Of a stretch of 64,000 bases of DNA, positions 22,204 to 34,327 are shown piece by piece (position 1 is the first letter of the stretch; every line of letters starts with the position of its first letter). A model generated the notes under the pieces. That model was not told the DNA's origin. It was given only the letters and a program-made list of their open reading frames with translations, and searched no databases. The position numbers and the translations under genes were made by a program. Origin of the DNA: Sanghuangporus weigelae (lineage: Eukaryota; Basidiomycota; Agaricomycetes; Hymenochaetales; Hymenochaetaceae); the NCBI GenBank assembly GCA_033182465.1, contig CP137318.1, positions 4,092,001 through 4,156,000 of the forward strand, in the 5' to 3' direction.

Positions 22204-22842
22204 TCACCAGAGCCGGCATGACGCCTGGGTGGAGTCCGGGCTACTCGGGATCGAGCTCGCTGCTTTATTCCTGTTTGATTTCGAACCTGAGCCCCGCGTA
22301 TGCGTATGCGTATTTCGGTGATGCTTAGGGCGCTTCGACGGCCGACCCCACGCCATATTATCTTCGTCAATCGATTCCGCTTCGAACTGTCAAAGAAGAG
22401 CGGAAGTTCAATGTCCCCAACCCTCGACTGTGGAGGATAAAGATTCGAGAACGTACCAGCGAATCATCGTCGCTCTGCGCGTATGCGAGGCTGTCGACGC
22501 TGCTGTTGCTGACGTGCTTGGAAGGGGACTGCCGCTGGGAGTTTATCCAACATCAGTACCTGTCTGTCGAGGTTCGCGGCGGCGGCGGCGGGATTATTTG
22601 GAAGGGAAGGGGACGTACAGAAGCGAACATCCCGCACAGGCTTTTCCGAACCTTTTTCAGGATGCCTTGCGATGATTGGCCGGGTTTCTCATCAAACTGG
22701 CCAGCAGGGTATTTGTGGTAGCTCTGTCAGAACAGATAAGCTCGTCAGGGCTTAGCTGGATTATGGAAAGAGCAAGAGTACTTACAGGAGCAGACTCCCA
22801 GGATGTTCGGTGTGTATGACTATGATAGACGTTGGAGGACAT
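22204..22842 (-). CDS. Small acidic-tail protein family, divergent copy 2
   Basis: An unrecognised protein of 140 residues from four phase-0 exons on the minus strand: 22842-22786 (57 bases), 22723-22619 (105), 22534-22457 (78) and 22386-22204 (183). All joins have GT and AG ends and keep the frame. Exon 3 has the same length as the second exon of the copies at 16359 and 26055 (78 bases). The last exon opens with FEAESIDEDNMAWGRPSKRPK, resembling the acidic-WG-basic tail AEDxDDENxxWGPVxRKK of those copies. It then continues with a His/Thr-rich and Ser-rich end not found in them. Exon 2 is rich in lysine and serine. Whether it is a true paralogue or only shares the tail motif is uncertain. Confidence 0.6.
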
Positions 22843-24112
22843 GATGAACCTAGTCAGATGGGTGGATCGTGAAGACAGAGGACGACGGAGCGTAAAGTTC
22901 GTAGCAATTATCGTCAGGCTTTAAGTACTACTATAAGCCAGCGAGCGGTCCGCACTCGGGGATAGAAGGCACACAGAAGGGAAGAAGCGCCAGGTCCGCT
23001 CAGAATGAAGAACCGCACGCACGAAAGGATCGATGGGCCGACCGACCAGGTTGTGACCTGCTGACATGGACCCTTTTGTTACTTATATACATACATACAA
23101 ATACTTACGCGGATCGGCTTTAGCGAGATCGAAAGCGTCTACATAGGTAGGGGTAGGTACTTCGTGCTATCCAATCAACGTCGCTCGTAGAAGTATATGT
23201 AAGTACTGTATGTATGTACATCCCCGCTCTCCTCGCTTTACTCCGACCTTCATTGGTGCATCACGTAACGCCGGCCGGCCTTATCCACAAATGCAAATTA
23301 ACTACTACGTTCAGCTTCGGCCTATTTTTATTCGATCAGGTCGGGGTGCTGTATGCATTTCGGCTCGTAACCCTCGTAACTGCGGAAAAAAAAGAATCGT
23401 GTTTTCGAAGTTATTGGGGAAACTGGGTGTCCAATCCAATCATCTGCATATGATTATGCAGGGATTGAACAAGATGACTCGGAAGTGGAGATATGTATAT
23501 CCTGATTTGTTGTGTCAAGTGAGGACCGCACGGCGCATCACGAACTATCACGAGACGAGACATACTCAAACACTGGCTCCGTGCTCCAGCACAAATTTAT
23601 TTTCGCACAGTGCACAGTCGGAGAGGCCCCGTGTCGGGAAGCACCGCTCTACACCTCTCGTCATGATATATGTGTATGCCATGCCATCATACCGAATACA
23701 TCATACGAACATATTTTAAGCGAATAGGCAAGCGCTGAACAATTTTCGAGAATCTCACCATCCCATCCTCCACAACAAGCCAGTCCGTGTTGAGTAAATC
23801 TTTATGAAGCCAGTTTAGGTTCCGACGCGTTACGATTGTACTTGTATAAGAATGTTGGAGTTTCTAATTGGCTATTCAGCCCAGAACCAGATGAGGGTTT
23901 TATAATCCCGTCAAACAAATAGCTTCTTGCTTCAATCAATCGTTATTCAACCGAATACAAATTTCAGGGGGAACTATTTGTTGGATTTCACCTCACATGA
24001 TGATGAATCCTATCGGAAAAAGGCGCAGGGGATGGAAGTTCTGGAATGAAATGGACGGTACACGATAGGCCGAATCGTCCGTTTCATGCTATACCAGAAC
24101 CGATCTTGCATC

Positions 24113-24136
24113 CGTCCGTCCGTCCGTCCGTCCGTC
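24113..24136. repeat. (TCCG)n microsatellite
   Basis: About six tandem copies of a tetranucleotide TCCG unit. It lies in the gene-poor stretch. Confidence 0.85.
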
Positions 24137-24557
24137 ATTTTTCTTTTTCATCGCTCCGCAGATTAGATTAGTAAGTAATAGTACCTGGAGCCTTTGTTGG
24201 GGTGGCGTCCAATCCAAATCGAACGGTTACCAGGACCTAACGTAATAGCACCCCGCAAGTTCGTTGACTCCAAGAAGGAGGACTTTTGAAGCAGAAAGAA
24301 GCCAGGGAGAAGATGAAGGGTTTGGGGGTTGGGTTAAGCTATTCAGCCCGACTTACCGTGCCGGACGGCGAGCCACTCGAAGCGTGCATGGTAAGCCATT
24401 CCAGTTTCTCGGATTACGCACACATATCCGTGGAAAGGCACAGAAATCTTTTTGACCGGAATCGTGATATATATTTCGTCGAGAGAACGAAAGCCCATAA
24501 ACGGGAGAGAGAGGAGCTTAGATGAAAGTTCCGAGCGAAAGGAACTCCGTTCTCATT

Positions 24558-24570
24558 CCCCCCCCCCCCC
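24558..24570. repeat. Poly-C run
   Basis: An uninterrupted run of about a dozen C residues followed by TCTC. Such runs are prone to sequencing length error. Confidence 0.7.
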
Positions 24571-26054
24571 TCTCTTGATGAGATTTCAGGTTGGATTAAT
24601 GAACGGACCTGAGTGGGGGGTCATGAGTTCGGGAAAGAGTCACTGGTAAAGCCCAACAAAGTTGTGTTACGCCAGTGATATTGAAGGTACCAGAGGAGGT
24701 AGCTGACTAAAACCTTTCCACGACTTACTTACAGTATTATGAACGACCTGTGGATTTACAACTCCTTCTGGGTCCATCTATTCTTGTTGTTGGTACAAGA
24801 ATATATTTTGGTGGTCTCCGAACTTTATTCAGTTCGCCGATCGCACAGACTCCGGTGGCTCACGCTATCAGCCAGAATCCGGCACTCGATTGTGGCTGAA
24901 ATGTTTCACCGCTGTCAACTTTTTTTCCCGCCCTTTTCTCGATTCTTCGTCTTCTTCCGGAGCCAAGTTCAAACGCTGAGTATGCGCAGTCAGCAAAAGA
25001 AACTGGTGTCCTTATTCTTCAAGCGAAATGTCTTCTCCGTTTGGGTCTTGAACGTTCGAGCCATAATCTGAAACTGTATCACATCGGATGACTTCACTCA
25101 AAACTCTTGCCTTGCCTTGATAATCATCGTCGTAGTTTCATATTTCACCTATGACTCAAAGGCCTACTCGTTTAGAGCTTACAAAAAAGGACTTTTGCGG
25201 ACAGCAGAAACCGACCGATATCCGAACGCGCCGGTGCCGTCACTGATCAAACAAGGAAATAATCCAAGTCTGAAGATGATGAATCCATGAGCATCCTTCA
25301 TGGATCCCGCTCTGAGTTCAGTTACCGAAGAAAGGGAAACACTTCGCGTTCCGTTCGGCTCTCGATCCTTCGTGGCTTTTCTTCTGATATCAGAAAAAAA
25401 GATCACAGCATTTCGGTATTACTCCCCCAAGAGAAATGCTCCCGTGAAATCTCTGAGGAACGTGTTTCCCGACGCTCGTGCTCGACTAAAAGCGGCTGAT
25501 CAGCGGTGGCTCGATCGCGTTTGACGGGAAGAACGTAGAACGTGCACGTCATCAAACCTCCTGAACGATTACTCCAGCACCGATAGAGTGCATAGTCAAG
25601 TTCCAAAGGAGGGACTCCTTTCCCTTGGGATGGGATTCTTGTCGTAGACGAACACCGTGAACCTCATGCCGTGCCTTGCGAATACCTCGGGAAGTCTTGC
25701 TTATTACGTTGAAAGGAGCAGGTCCTGAGAACAAAAGGCTCGCAAACCGTCGTTTACCTGAAGGAGCGAGAGCTCCTCGGAAGTCTACTTCTTGAACCTG
25801 AAGAGGGAATGCTCTAGACTTGCTTTTGAGGTAAGTATGTGAAGTCAATCCCAATTGATTCCGTTATTATTATTCCGATAACCACTATGGCTCGCTCGCG
25901 ATGCGAGCTCAAAAGACTTCGGTTTGCATAAGAATAGATATCAAAAAGCGAATTCGAAGTAATTATTATACATATGGTATTCTTCGACGTTTTAAATTTG
26001 GAGTCCTACGGGTCCGGACGCGAACATAGATAACAGAACAGCCGAATTTGCTCG

Positions 26055-26462
26055 TTAAGAATGGTGCTTCTTGCGAGGCACAGGGCCCCAGGCGAGGTTT
26101 TCGTCATCCATGTCCTCCGCCTAGATAGAAATCAGTAAATCATTCTATAAAGGAAACAATATCACTCACAAGATCTTGGGAGGGGCCTTTCGTCATGTTT
26201 CGGTAAGAGTCCTGGCTCGGATATTTCTATAAATGTGGTTAGGACGGTGAGTGAGTCCTGAAGATGAAACGCAGCGTACCAAATCGGAATCATGAGAGCG
26301 ACGAAGACTAGACATCACAGAGAATCTGGACGATGAAGAGGATGCGACTGAGGATGACTGAATAATACTCCGTCAGACACGAGCAAGTGAGCAAGTCAGT
26401 GTCCGCTTTACCTTGATGCTCGAAGCGAGCGAGCTTGACGATGAGGGGAAGACGTTCAACAT
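26055..26462 (-). CDS. Small acidic-tail protein family, copy 3
   Basis: An unrecognised 83-residue protein made of four phase-0 exons on the minus strand: 26462-26412 (51 bases), 26357-26280 (78), 26226-26170 (57) and 26120-26055 (66). The exon lengths 78, 57 and 66 match the plus-strand copy at 16359-16813 exactly. The proteins align through the N-terminus (MLNVFPSSSSS here), exon 2 ([13 protein letters not shown] ... DSDL), exon 3 (PSQDSYRN) and the last exon (AEDMDDENLAWGPVPRKK). Each exon is far too short for gene calling by length, so the evidence is the shared structure. There is no signal peptide, membrane segment or CaaX end. Function is unknown. Confidence 0.7.
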
Positions 26463-28662
26463 TGTTAAGTAGATGGAAGCAGAGGTAGCTTTCTACGAGA
26501 GCAAGCAGCTGATGAAGTTAGCTAAGATGAGTAGTTGAGGAAGGTTGCGTCGTTGAGATTCTGAGTCTTACGAGCCGAGCAGAGGCCAGCTTTATACTAA
26601 TTTCAAGGCGCGGACCGTGCAAAATTAGCTCACGGATGCAACTTGGTATCAGCGGCTTTGGAGCGGCATCGCGGAGGTATTAGAGAGCAAAGCTAGTGTA
26701 GATCGAAGGGAAGCCAAGCTTAGAGTTCATAAACGTGGTGTGTTTGAGACCGCCAAGCTGCGGAGCCATCTCTCAAAAAAGCAGCCCGATATACACTTGA
26801 TGTGGTCTAGGCTAAATCAGCTCTTGGCTAAAACTGATACCATGTTGCATCTAACGGAAGTCGGATACCAAGAATGCGGTTGAGGTGAGTGAGCAGATGC
26901 CAGGCACATGCTCTTGAGCCATTCCGGATGTTTGCAGCGCTGATGCCAAAACCCCAGACTGTGACGCTCTTAGAATGAACCATCGCAGAGCAGTTTCTTG
27001 ATGCTCGTTCCTCAAACCTAATCATGTGACACATTCTATTTGCAGTTTTGGCCAGCACACCGCATTCAGTTCGGCGGTGTACACGGTGCTAGCAGAGTTA
27101 GGTCCGCTCTCGGAGTATGCTGACGAGCACCGGAAGTCCATTGAGGTCGTTATTTGTCCCTTTTGCATACGTCGCATGGAAGAAGAAACTTTGAGGTCGG
27201 GTTCGATGAGAAGAAACAGCCCAATGAGGAGAAACGACGCATGTTTCTGGATCTGAAAGTTTCAAACTCAGATTGGCTCAAGGTAAATAACTGCCGATCA
27301 CAGTTTCGTATGTAAATAAATACCATCGCGCTTCGTTTGTTCTTGCAGTATGATATCTTGATGTTTCGTCGTCTCGAACTTGAGTATTGGCCCGTTTTTA
27401 TCTTGATTGAATCTTCGAGATCAATTCTCAGTGATATTCTTTGCTGTTCGTCCTGTACGTGAGGGGTAGTACTCATGCTTTTGTTTGAAAGATGTTCTCA
27501 TCTCCTCTGGGAAAATTTATTGTATATGTATGACGTTTGACAAGAACAGGCTATTTTAGTAGAGCGACGCGAGCGCGGCAGACGTAAGTACGTTTCGCGA
27601 AAGTTCGATCAAGTGAGAGATCTCTGTCAGCATTACCAGCAACTTCACTACAAGAAATCGTAATTGCTTCTATCAGGAGATTCCCACCGCGAAAATAACA
27701 GGCTGTTCAGCTTCAGGTTGCGCCTTGGCATGTGCCAAGTACAGAGCATGCCCACACCTACTCCACTGTCCTGGGCTGTTACCGAGATTTGCACTGTGCT
27801 GTTTTCCTTGGTCTCGGTTCATGGAAGACCATACATCAGTATCAGTTCTCATGCTTAGAGCGCTAAATCACCAGTTCCCTTCGCAAGCTTTCCTTCGCGG
27901 AGACTTGCACCTTCCTAGCTGAGTCGTGTATGAAACGTCAGTAACAAAGATGTCCTTAGTTTTAACAGTGCTAGGTAGAAATGAGAAAGCCACACCTAAT
28001 CTTAGTAGAAAATCTTTATCAAGTAAGATCTCTGCTGGCATAAGTCTTGTCCTGTCCGACGGTATTCAATTTTGATACGTTTTGCTCCATAATGAAGCGC
28101 ATGGACAGTAGATAATTTTGCAATCTGACGTCGTTCAAGAGTCTTGGGCGCTCGAAGCTCTTTCTGCTGCGGATTGACTATGATCTACGGATGTTTGATG
28201 CCTATTACTCCCACACGTCTCTCTTGGCGTACATGCGAACAGGAGCCCAGCAGCCTACAATGTATAATGCCGAGTCCGCGGACGGAAAGAGAGAGAGGCT
28301 ATTTTCTTAGAAAAATTCTTGGCATACAAAATGCATCTATTTTAGTAGGGATAGTGAGTATGCAGCGGCATCGCGCTTTTGAGGTTCGGGAGGGCTGATG
28401 GGAAGTAGCGATTCGTACAGGGATCCTGAGAGCGAGGAAAAAAATCTGAGAGGGACATTATGTTTGGAATCACCGTGGATTTCACCGTGGATCAGCTCGT
28501 GTGCAAGTAACTCAGAGACACTGTCGCGCTTACCACTGCAAGTGAGAGAAAGGGCACGTGATGCGCATTGTACCTTCTGGTGTGAATTTAGTCGGAGATA
28601 AAATTTTGGATATGCGGTGTTCGAGTACCTTGGAGATCGACCATCACGATCAACAGTTTCCC
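26463..28662. other. 2.2-kb gene-poor stretch
   Basis: No gene could be supported. Frames such as 27026-27256 (plus), 27150-27476 (minus) and 28337-28729 (minus) are short and lack motifs. The end of the stretch should contain the promoter of the kinase gene at 28663. Confidence 0.4.
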
Positions 28663-29505
28663 ATGGACGAACTCGCTCAAGAGCTCGCAGATTACTTGAC
28701 CGACAGATTGAAAGAGTGAGGTTTCGCATTCATTAAATCTCCTGTAAAACCAATTAGCTTCTCATCCAGAATCGACAACTCCTCCCGTTTACTTGTTGGT
28801 ATCTCGGGTATCCCAGCGAGTGGAAAATCCACGCTTGCGAAGCTTGTCGTGAACAAGGTCAATGAAGCCGCACATAACTCCGATCCTTCGTTTCCAGGAC
28901 CTGGGATCCTGATCGGACTAGATGGTTGGCACCTAACGCGAGCTCAACTCGATGCAATGCCGGACCCGAAGCTTGCTCATGATCGCCGTGGCGCGCATTG
29001 GACATTCGATGGAAATGGATATGTTACATTCGTAAAGTACATACGTGAATGTCTGTCACCCGACTCGGAGGTCCAGAGAATGATCACTGCTCCAACTTTC
29101 GACCACGCCACAAAAGATCCCGAGCCGGATTCAGTAATGGTTCTGCCTGCTCACCGGCTGATAGTCATCGAGGGTCTATACACCTTCCTTTCTATTGATC
29201 CATGGGTGAACGCCGGAGAGCGACTCGATGAAAGATGGTTTATTGATATCGACACCGCCGAAGCGACGAGGAGGCTTGTAACACGGCACGTTCTCACAGG
29301 AGTCGCACAAGACATGAAGGAGGCACTCTGGAGAGCAGAGACAAATGACATGCCGAGTGAGCAGATTAATACCGCACGAAACTCTTCCTCAATTTGCGTT
29401 ATAGATGGTCTATTTGTTATGGAAAAAATGTTGGAGCCTACGCGAAGAATAAGGAGTCCTGATGACCCGGTGTTCAGAGCTGCGGTGGAACACGAGCCGG
29501 AGTGA
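28663..29505 (+). CDS. P-loop kinase, uridine kinase/YFH7-like
   Basis: A cytosolic P-loop NTPase of the phosphoribulokinase/uridine kinase superfamily, closest in pattern to fungal YFH7-type proteins; its substrate is unknown. Two exons, 28663-28715 and 28770-29505, join in frame to 262 residues. The Walker A motif GIPASGKST follows about 30 residues in. Then come the typical DGWHLTRAQLDAMPDP block with its substrate-site Asp and His, HWTFD, FDHATKDP, VIEGLYTFL (Walker B-like strand), FIDIDTAEATRRLVTRHVLTG (lid region) and a short C-terminal tail. The start at 28663 gives a 17-residue helical lead-in (MDELAQELADYLTDRL). Panthothenate or nicotinamide riboside kinase are alternatives but fit less well. 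Confidence 0.82.
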
Positions 29506-29913
29506 TCGACGTACCTATATCGTTGAATCGGTTTGCGATATATCTATTCTTGCGAACTTGAGCTATTTAACTGGACATCTGGACAGTTTGTCGATTTGAC
29601 GTAAGGAATTCGCATTTCTGATTTTCACACGAGGGAGTTACTATCGCCTTTGGCTTGAAGCCAGCTGTAACCAGCTACTATCTAATGCCTATTCGGGAAT
29701 GCAATATCTTCTTCCGCAGCTACGAAATACGGTCGCATGATCTCTATCGCTGCTCGTTCGCCTCATCTATATTCCTTTTCCAATCACCGCACAGAAGAGA
29801 AGCCCGATACGGCTGTAGACGGAAGTAACGGTATGCTGATAGGAGCTCGATCCTACATAAACGTTATGCGTCTCACTTCAAATTCCTCGTTCTGAACTCG
29901 ACCAGCAGACAAC
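29506..29913. promoter_or_regulatory. Promoter region of the MFS sugar transporter
   Basis: About 400 bases between the kinase stop and the transporter start. No gene and no specific transcription-factor site could be identified. Confidence 0.35.
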
Positions 29914-31950
29914 ATGACATCAGGCTCTAAAAACAGCTATTTCCCGGTGCGAGGGGCTGTCCTCAACGTGCAAGGTGTGACAATGAGTATATTCTCTGTC
30001 GTTCTTGCGCTGCTTGCTTCTATGGGCGGATTCATTTTTGGCTATGATACGGGACAAATCTCAGGTGACATCCATTTCGCTGTAGTTCATCTTCCCATAA
30101 AAAATCCATTGCTGAAGTTGCGCAGATATCCTGCTTATGGATGATTTCAAGCAACGCTTTGCTGAATGTGACAGGGGCTCGTGCACTTTTAGCGACGTTC
30201 GGAGCGGTCTTATTGTCGCATTGCTCAGTATCGGGACACTTATTGGCTCTTTAATCGGTGCACCGTGAGGCATATTTACGTTACATACAGACAATGATCT
30301 ACATATATACCGATATATTTCAGAGTTTCCGACTTCTGTGGACGGCGTAACGCAATGTCAATAAATTGTGGAATCTTCAGCGTCGGCGTTCTCATTCAAA
30401 TCACGTCATTTCGCTTCTGGTTGCAGTTTGCAATCGGAAGGTTTGTCTCTGGTTTAGGCATTGGCGGCCTCTCTGCCGTCGTTCCAACATATATAGCGGA
30501 ATGCACCCCTCCGCAAATCCGAGGTTCACTGACGGGAACTTACCAACTCTTTATTACCTTCGGGATCCTCATTGCATATTGCATCTGCATTGGAACCCGA
30601 GAGCTCGGTGAGTCAGGCTCGTGGCGCATTGTTGTAGGACTCGGGATTGCCTTTGCGCTTTTCCTTGGAATTAATATTCAGTTCATGCCCGAATCGCCTC
30701 GCTGGAGTATCCTCCATGATGATTCGAATGCTGCTCGGACAGCAATATCCAGGGTGAGGTCTCTGCCCGTGGACCATCCGATCGTCAACAGTGAGCTGCA
30801 GGAGATCCTGAGAGGTGTAGAAGCGAAAGATCACAAAAGAACCGACTCTAAGGAATTTTCGTCCGATGACAATGAAAAGAAAGAGACATTTCAAAGCTTA
30901 GCGAGCGACTGGTTTTCTTGTTTTAGAGGATTTCGTGCGAGTTCGTCTCGCCTTGGCTACCGGACTGTCCTTGGTATGGCTCTGCAGGGTTTACAGCAGC
31001 TCACAGGCGCGAACTATTTGTTCGTCGCCGTTTCTTTACCATCATATATATAAGTTCATACCTTATGCCTTTCTTCAGTATCTATTACGGTGCGACAATC
31101 TTTCAAGCAGTCGGGGTCTCGGATCCATACGTCACACAGATCCTCATCGGAGTAGTCAACTTCGTCTGCACCTTCCTCGGGCTGTACGCCTTTGAGCGTT
31201 TTGGAAGGCGCATTCCTTTGATTTTCGGAGGGGTGTGGCAAAGTCTTTGGCTGTTCGTTTTTGCTGCTGCTGGGACAGCGAAAGAGCCGTCCGAAGATAA
31301 AGCTATAGGGAAATTGATGATTGTTTCTGCATGCCTGTTCTTCCTTGGGATGGCATCTACATGGGCGCGTGAGTTGCTCCTTACATCTCCTGGTTTTGTT
31401 TTATGACCAAGTGATGCTTTGCGCAATATTATAGCTGGGACATGGATCGTAATCTCCGAATACTGTCCTACTCATTCTCGAGCGAAACAAGTCGCGTTAT
31501 CGACTGCCTCAAACTGGCTTTTCGTATGTCCGCCTGCTTTACATCTTTCGCTTCTCCTACAGTTTAACTGTTCCTTCCAAATTTATTTAAATATATAGAA
31601 CTTCCTCCTAGCTTTCTTTACGCCAATGATCGTCTCTGCACTCGACTTCCGATATGGGTTTATCTTTGCAGCGTGTAATCTTACCGGCGCAATCGTCGTA
31701 TATTTCTTCGTCTATGAGTCGGCTGGAATGTCGCTCGAGAATGTTGACCTTGTGCGCCCAGATTTAGTTTCTTATCATCTTCTACCAGCACTCATTTTCG
31801 TTATCGTGTCCTTGGTATCAATTTTATCAGATGTATCGCGATGCTCGTACAACACCATGGACATCTCGAAGATGGGTGCCACCCACTTCAGAACAAAAGG
31901 GATGCGAAATCTCGGGGGTCGACTCCAAGGAGATTGAGGAAGGTCTCTAG
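29914..31950 (+). CDS. MFS sugar (hexose-type) transporter, intact copy
   Basis: A plasma-membrane sugar permease of the MFS sugar porter family. Seven exons join in frame: 29914-30064, 30126-30264, 30324-31019, 31079-31368, 31435-31523, 31599-31751 and 31831-31950, giving 545 residues. Signatures include GFIFGYDTGQIS in helix 1, DFCGRRNAMS between helices 2 and 3, the IRGSLTGTYQLFITFGI block, the sugar-porter PESPRW (about residues 219-224), QQLTGANYF in helix 7, ERFGRRIPL (about 365), and the C-terminal RTTPWTSRRWVPP. Twelve membrane segments with a long central loop fit the family. The 3' part from exon 4 on is duplicated in the left arm (9578-10475) as a truncated relic. Exon 3 uses a slightly unusual GTTCGT donor. 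Confidence 0.92.
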
Positions 31951-32095
31951 CAGAAGATATACACCGGCGGTTTTGATACGCCCCACACATTTGTATAGAA
32001 ACAAATAAGATGTTTTGATCCATGAGATAGTACAAATATACTGATATGATTCATCATGTGTTTCCGTCCGCATAGTCGTAAGTCCAAGAACTTAG

Positions 32096-33110
32096 CTAGA
32101 TCGTCGCGCGAACTACCCGTACGCACAAGAGCGTTGTGAACACACCCATTGCGAAGGACACTACCAGTCTTGTACCCGCGTTCGCATTCACGACGGCGCT
32201 CTTCTTCGCATCAATGACATCTCCGTCCTGCGCAGCATGTCCGTTTCCGACAGCATAGCTCTGCTTGCGGTGCAATTTGACCCTCTCCTCGCTCTTCTTT
32301 CGCTCTTCTTCCTTACTCCAGGCATTGGTCGGTGTCTCCTTCGAATCTGGCGCATACTGTACACTGGGCAAGCCATCAATGCTCTGAGTGTTCTTCGTAG
32401 CCCAGTACTCTCTCATTCCATTGTCAGACCGCGGGCTTTCCGAGTTCGGATCAGTCTTGGCCTCGACTCTCTGGAAGTATTCAAGCAACTGTGTCCGATC
32501 GCCTTTGAAATCATAGTGTGGGATGGAATAGCCACAAGACTATAGAATGGTTTCGATTTCAAGCAAATAAGTCAATCACGATTTAATAACTCACCGATCC
32601 AACTTTATGGATATCTAACATAATAACGGACCTCGATCCAGGTTTGCGGATTTCCTTTGGAATCAATTCCTCATATTCCGGAGTGCCGAATTCATATACC
32701 GTGCCTAGACAGGAATGTATGGGTCGCTTGACGAAACAGTCGAGCAGAGAAGGAAGAGGGCCAACCTGTACCAAAGAGCCTGACAATCCGAGGTGGACCC
32801 GCAAATGCAGTGAACATTATCGTAATGCGCTTATTTTCACGTATATGGGCAATTGTTTCGCTTCCTACCGGCACAGTCGCAAACTGTGAGTTCTCGGAGT
32901 GTCGAAACGATAGAAACACTTACCGCTGCCCGTCAGATCTTCATACCAGACCTTGTTGGGTCCGATAACGTGAAAGCAGTCATAAGCGCCCTTCGGCGAA
33001 ACGTTTACATGGCCATTAGGAGATAGAGGTGCTGTAGCAACGAAGAAAAGGTGCTGCCTTTGAATCCAGTCAAGAAGGTTCTGAGGGCAAGAGTCGTAAA
33101 ATTGACCCAT
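32096..33110 (-). CDS. Pyridoxamine-5-phosphate-oxidase-like protein, right copy
   Basis: Paralogue of 7125-8793, without the intron insertion. Four exons on the minus strand, 33110-32924, 32864-32766, 32704-32595 and 32539-32096, join in frame to 279 residues. The split-barrel signatures PLSPNGHVNVSPKG, VWYEDLTGSG, ETIAHIRENKRITIMF and GPPRIVRLFGTG are all present, and the C-terminal hydrophobic anchor is conserved (VVSFAMGVFTTLLCVRVV). It differs from the left copy by scattered substitutions and one codon near the start of exon 4. Its intron 2 is 61 bases. It is convergent with the sugar transporter, whose stop lies about 145 bases away. Enzymatic activity is inferred from the fold only. 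Confidence 0.87.
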
Positions 33111-33752
33111 GTCAGCTATATCGCGCAACTGGATGTATTGAGAAGATGGTGGTCGGAGCCAAGGAACGAATGACTAGGAAAGCGATAGGTCGGGCCGGGG
33201 CCGCGATTTGTGGTGGGAACGGACTATACCTACCTATACTACCGAGCCGCCAATCGGACTTATTTATCTAATCTTATCAGAGAAGATCTATATATAGCGA
33301 CTGGAATGTCGATAAAAAGCTCTACATATTTCGCATGATAGTCTTCTCGAATTGTCCAACCATAATCTTGATGAACATGTCGCGCTGTGCAACTTCATCA
33401 ACAAGCACGTATAGGAACTGTCAGGTTTAACATTCCCAATTCCCGGACAAAGATAGGCAAGCATCCCTTTTCAACTGGTTCATCTTAATTATTTCCCCTC
33501 ATGAGTCCGTGCAACATGTTTTGATCAGTGTAAGCTTGCTCGAAGGAAGTGATCAGCAAATACGAGTACGACCAGAAGGGAGTTTCGTAGACAAGCCATG
33601 ATTCCTTACTTTGAAGAATTGTCGAAACCGTGAGTTGTCGAAGATTTAGAGCCCACCTGATGGAAGCTATTTGTCTGGTTCTGTCAAACCGACAATTATA
33701 TTTACCGATACATTTCAGCTAGCTAGCTAGCATTGACAGCTTGAGTGCTTGC
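33111..33752 (-). pseudogene. Spacer with tail relic of the local gene family
   Basis: Right-arm equivalent of 6557-7124. At about 33310-33430 the minus strand reads as a family-type C-terminus (IMVGQFEKTIMR and a stop) without recognisable upstream exons. The remainder is non-coding and contains a short TAGC tandem at 33719-33731. Confidence 0.4.
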
Positions 33753-34327
33753 TCAAGCGTTGCCATGAATTGCCATATACTTTCTCCGAATGTCCCTATC
33801 AAACCTTCTCACCATGTTCTCGATGTAGGTGTCGTCATTGGCTATCTTGCCATGTAACTTCAGTAGCAAGTCTGTATACGGAGTCTCGGGCTTGGTGTTG
33901 CCAGAACCGGGACAAAGATAGACACGAGTCGTTTCGTCAACTCCGCAACTATCAGATTCCCTGATGAGCCCGAGCCAAAGCCTGTGACCTACATAAATGG
34001 GAGCCTTCGACGGCGTTACCGTTCAGCACGATAACAAGAAAGGAAAGGAACAGCCTCACTGTGGTAGGATCGACTGTCGGGCACAGTACGAGTGCGAGAC
34101 ACCATTTGCCTTTGTGCATGTGCCAATCGATGTTGAAAGGCTAATCATGAGGTGAAGCCCGTCATGATCTGTTACCTCCGCGTGATTGAGAATGGGGCAC
34201 TTACCGCAGGCTCAAAATAATATGGCTCATTCGGCACACAGGGAAAGTGGAACCCGTCTACGTCGGGGCAGATACGCTTGAGAGCTCTGATAGCACGCGC
34301 TGTCTCGGAGTATTCGTCGTTATCCAT
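33753..34327 (-). CDS. Unrecognised local gene family member (right copy)
   Basis: The right-arm twin of 5983-6556. The first exon, 34327-34205, encodes DEYSETARAIRALK and CPDVDGFHFP. The middle exon encodes MHKGKWCLALVLCPTVD, and the last exon LWLGLIRES and VYLCPGSGNTKPETPYTDLL, ending with a stop at 33753. The three blocks are conserved with the left copy and, more distantly, with 34900-35552. As in the left copy, reading from the middle to the last exon needs a very short intron of about 31 bases, so either the intron is unusual or both copies inherited a defect from before the duplication. I see no domain I can name. Confidence 0.52.

Larger units (their letters stand above)
22843..26054. 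other. 3.2-kb gene-poor stretch
   Basis: No gene could be supported here. Frames of 60 to 170 codons exist (for example 23210-23719 plus, 24286-24525 plus, 24739-25071 plus, 25552-25854 minus), but none shows a domain, a consistent splice structure or similarity to anything else in the window. Simple repeats are present: a TCCG microsatellite and a C-run. It may be old, eroded transposon sequence. Confidence 0.4.

Noticed and set aside
23210-23719. A 169-codon plus-strand frame in the gene-poor block
   Set aside because: No domain, no splice structure and no second copy; its composition is mixed and it overlaps other equally long frames.
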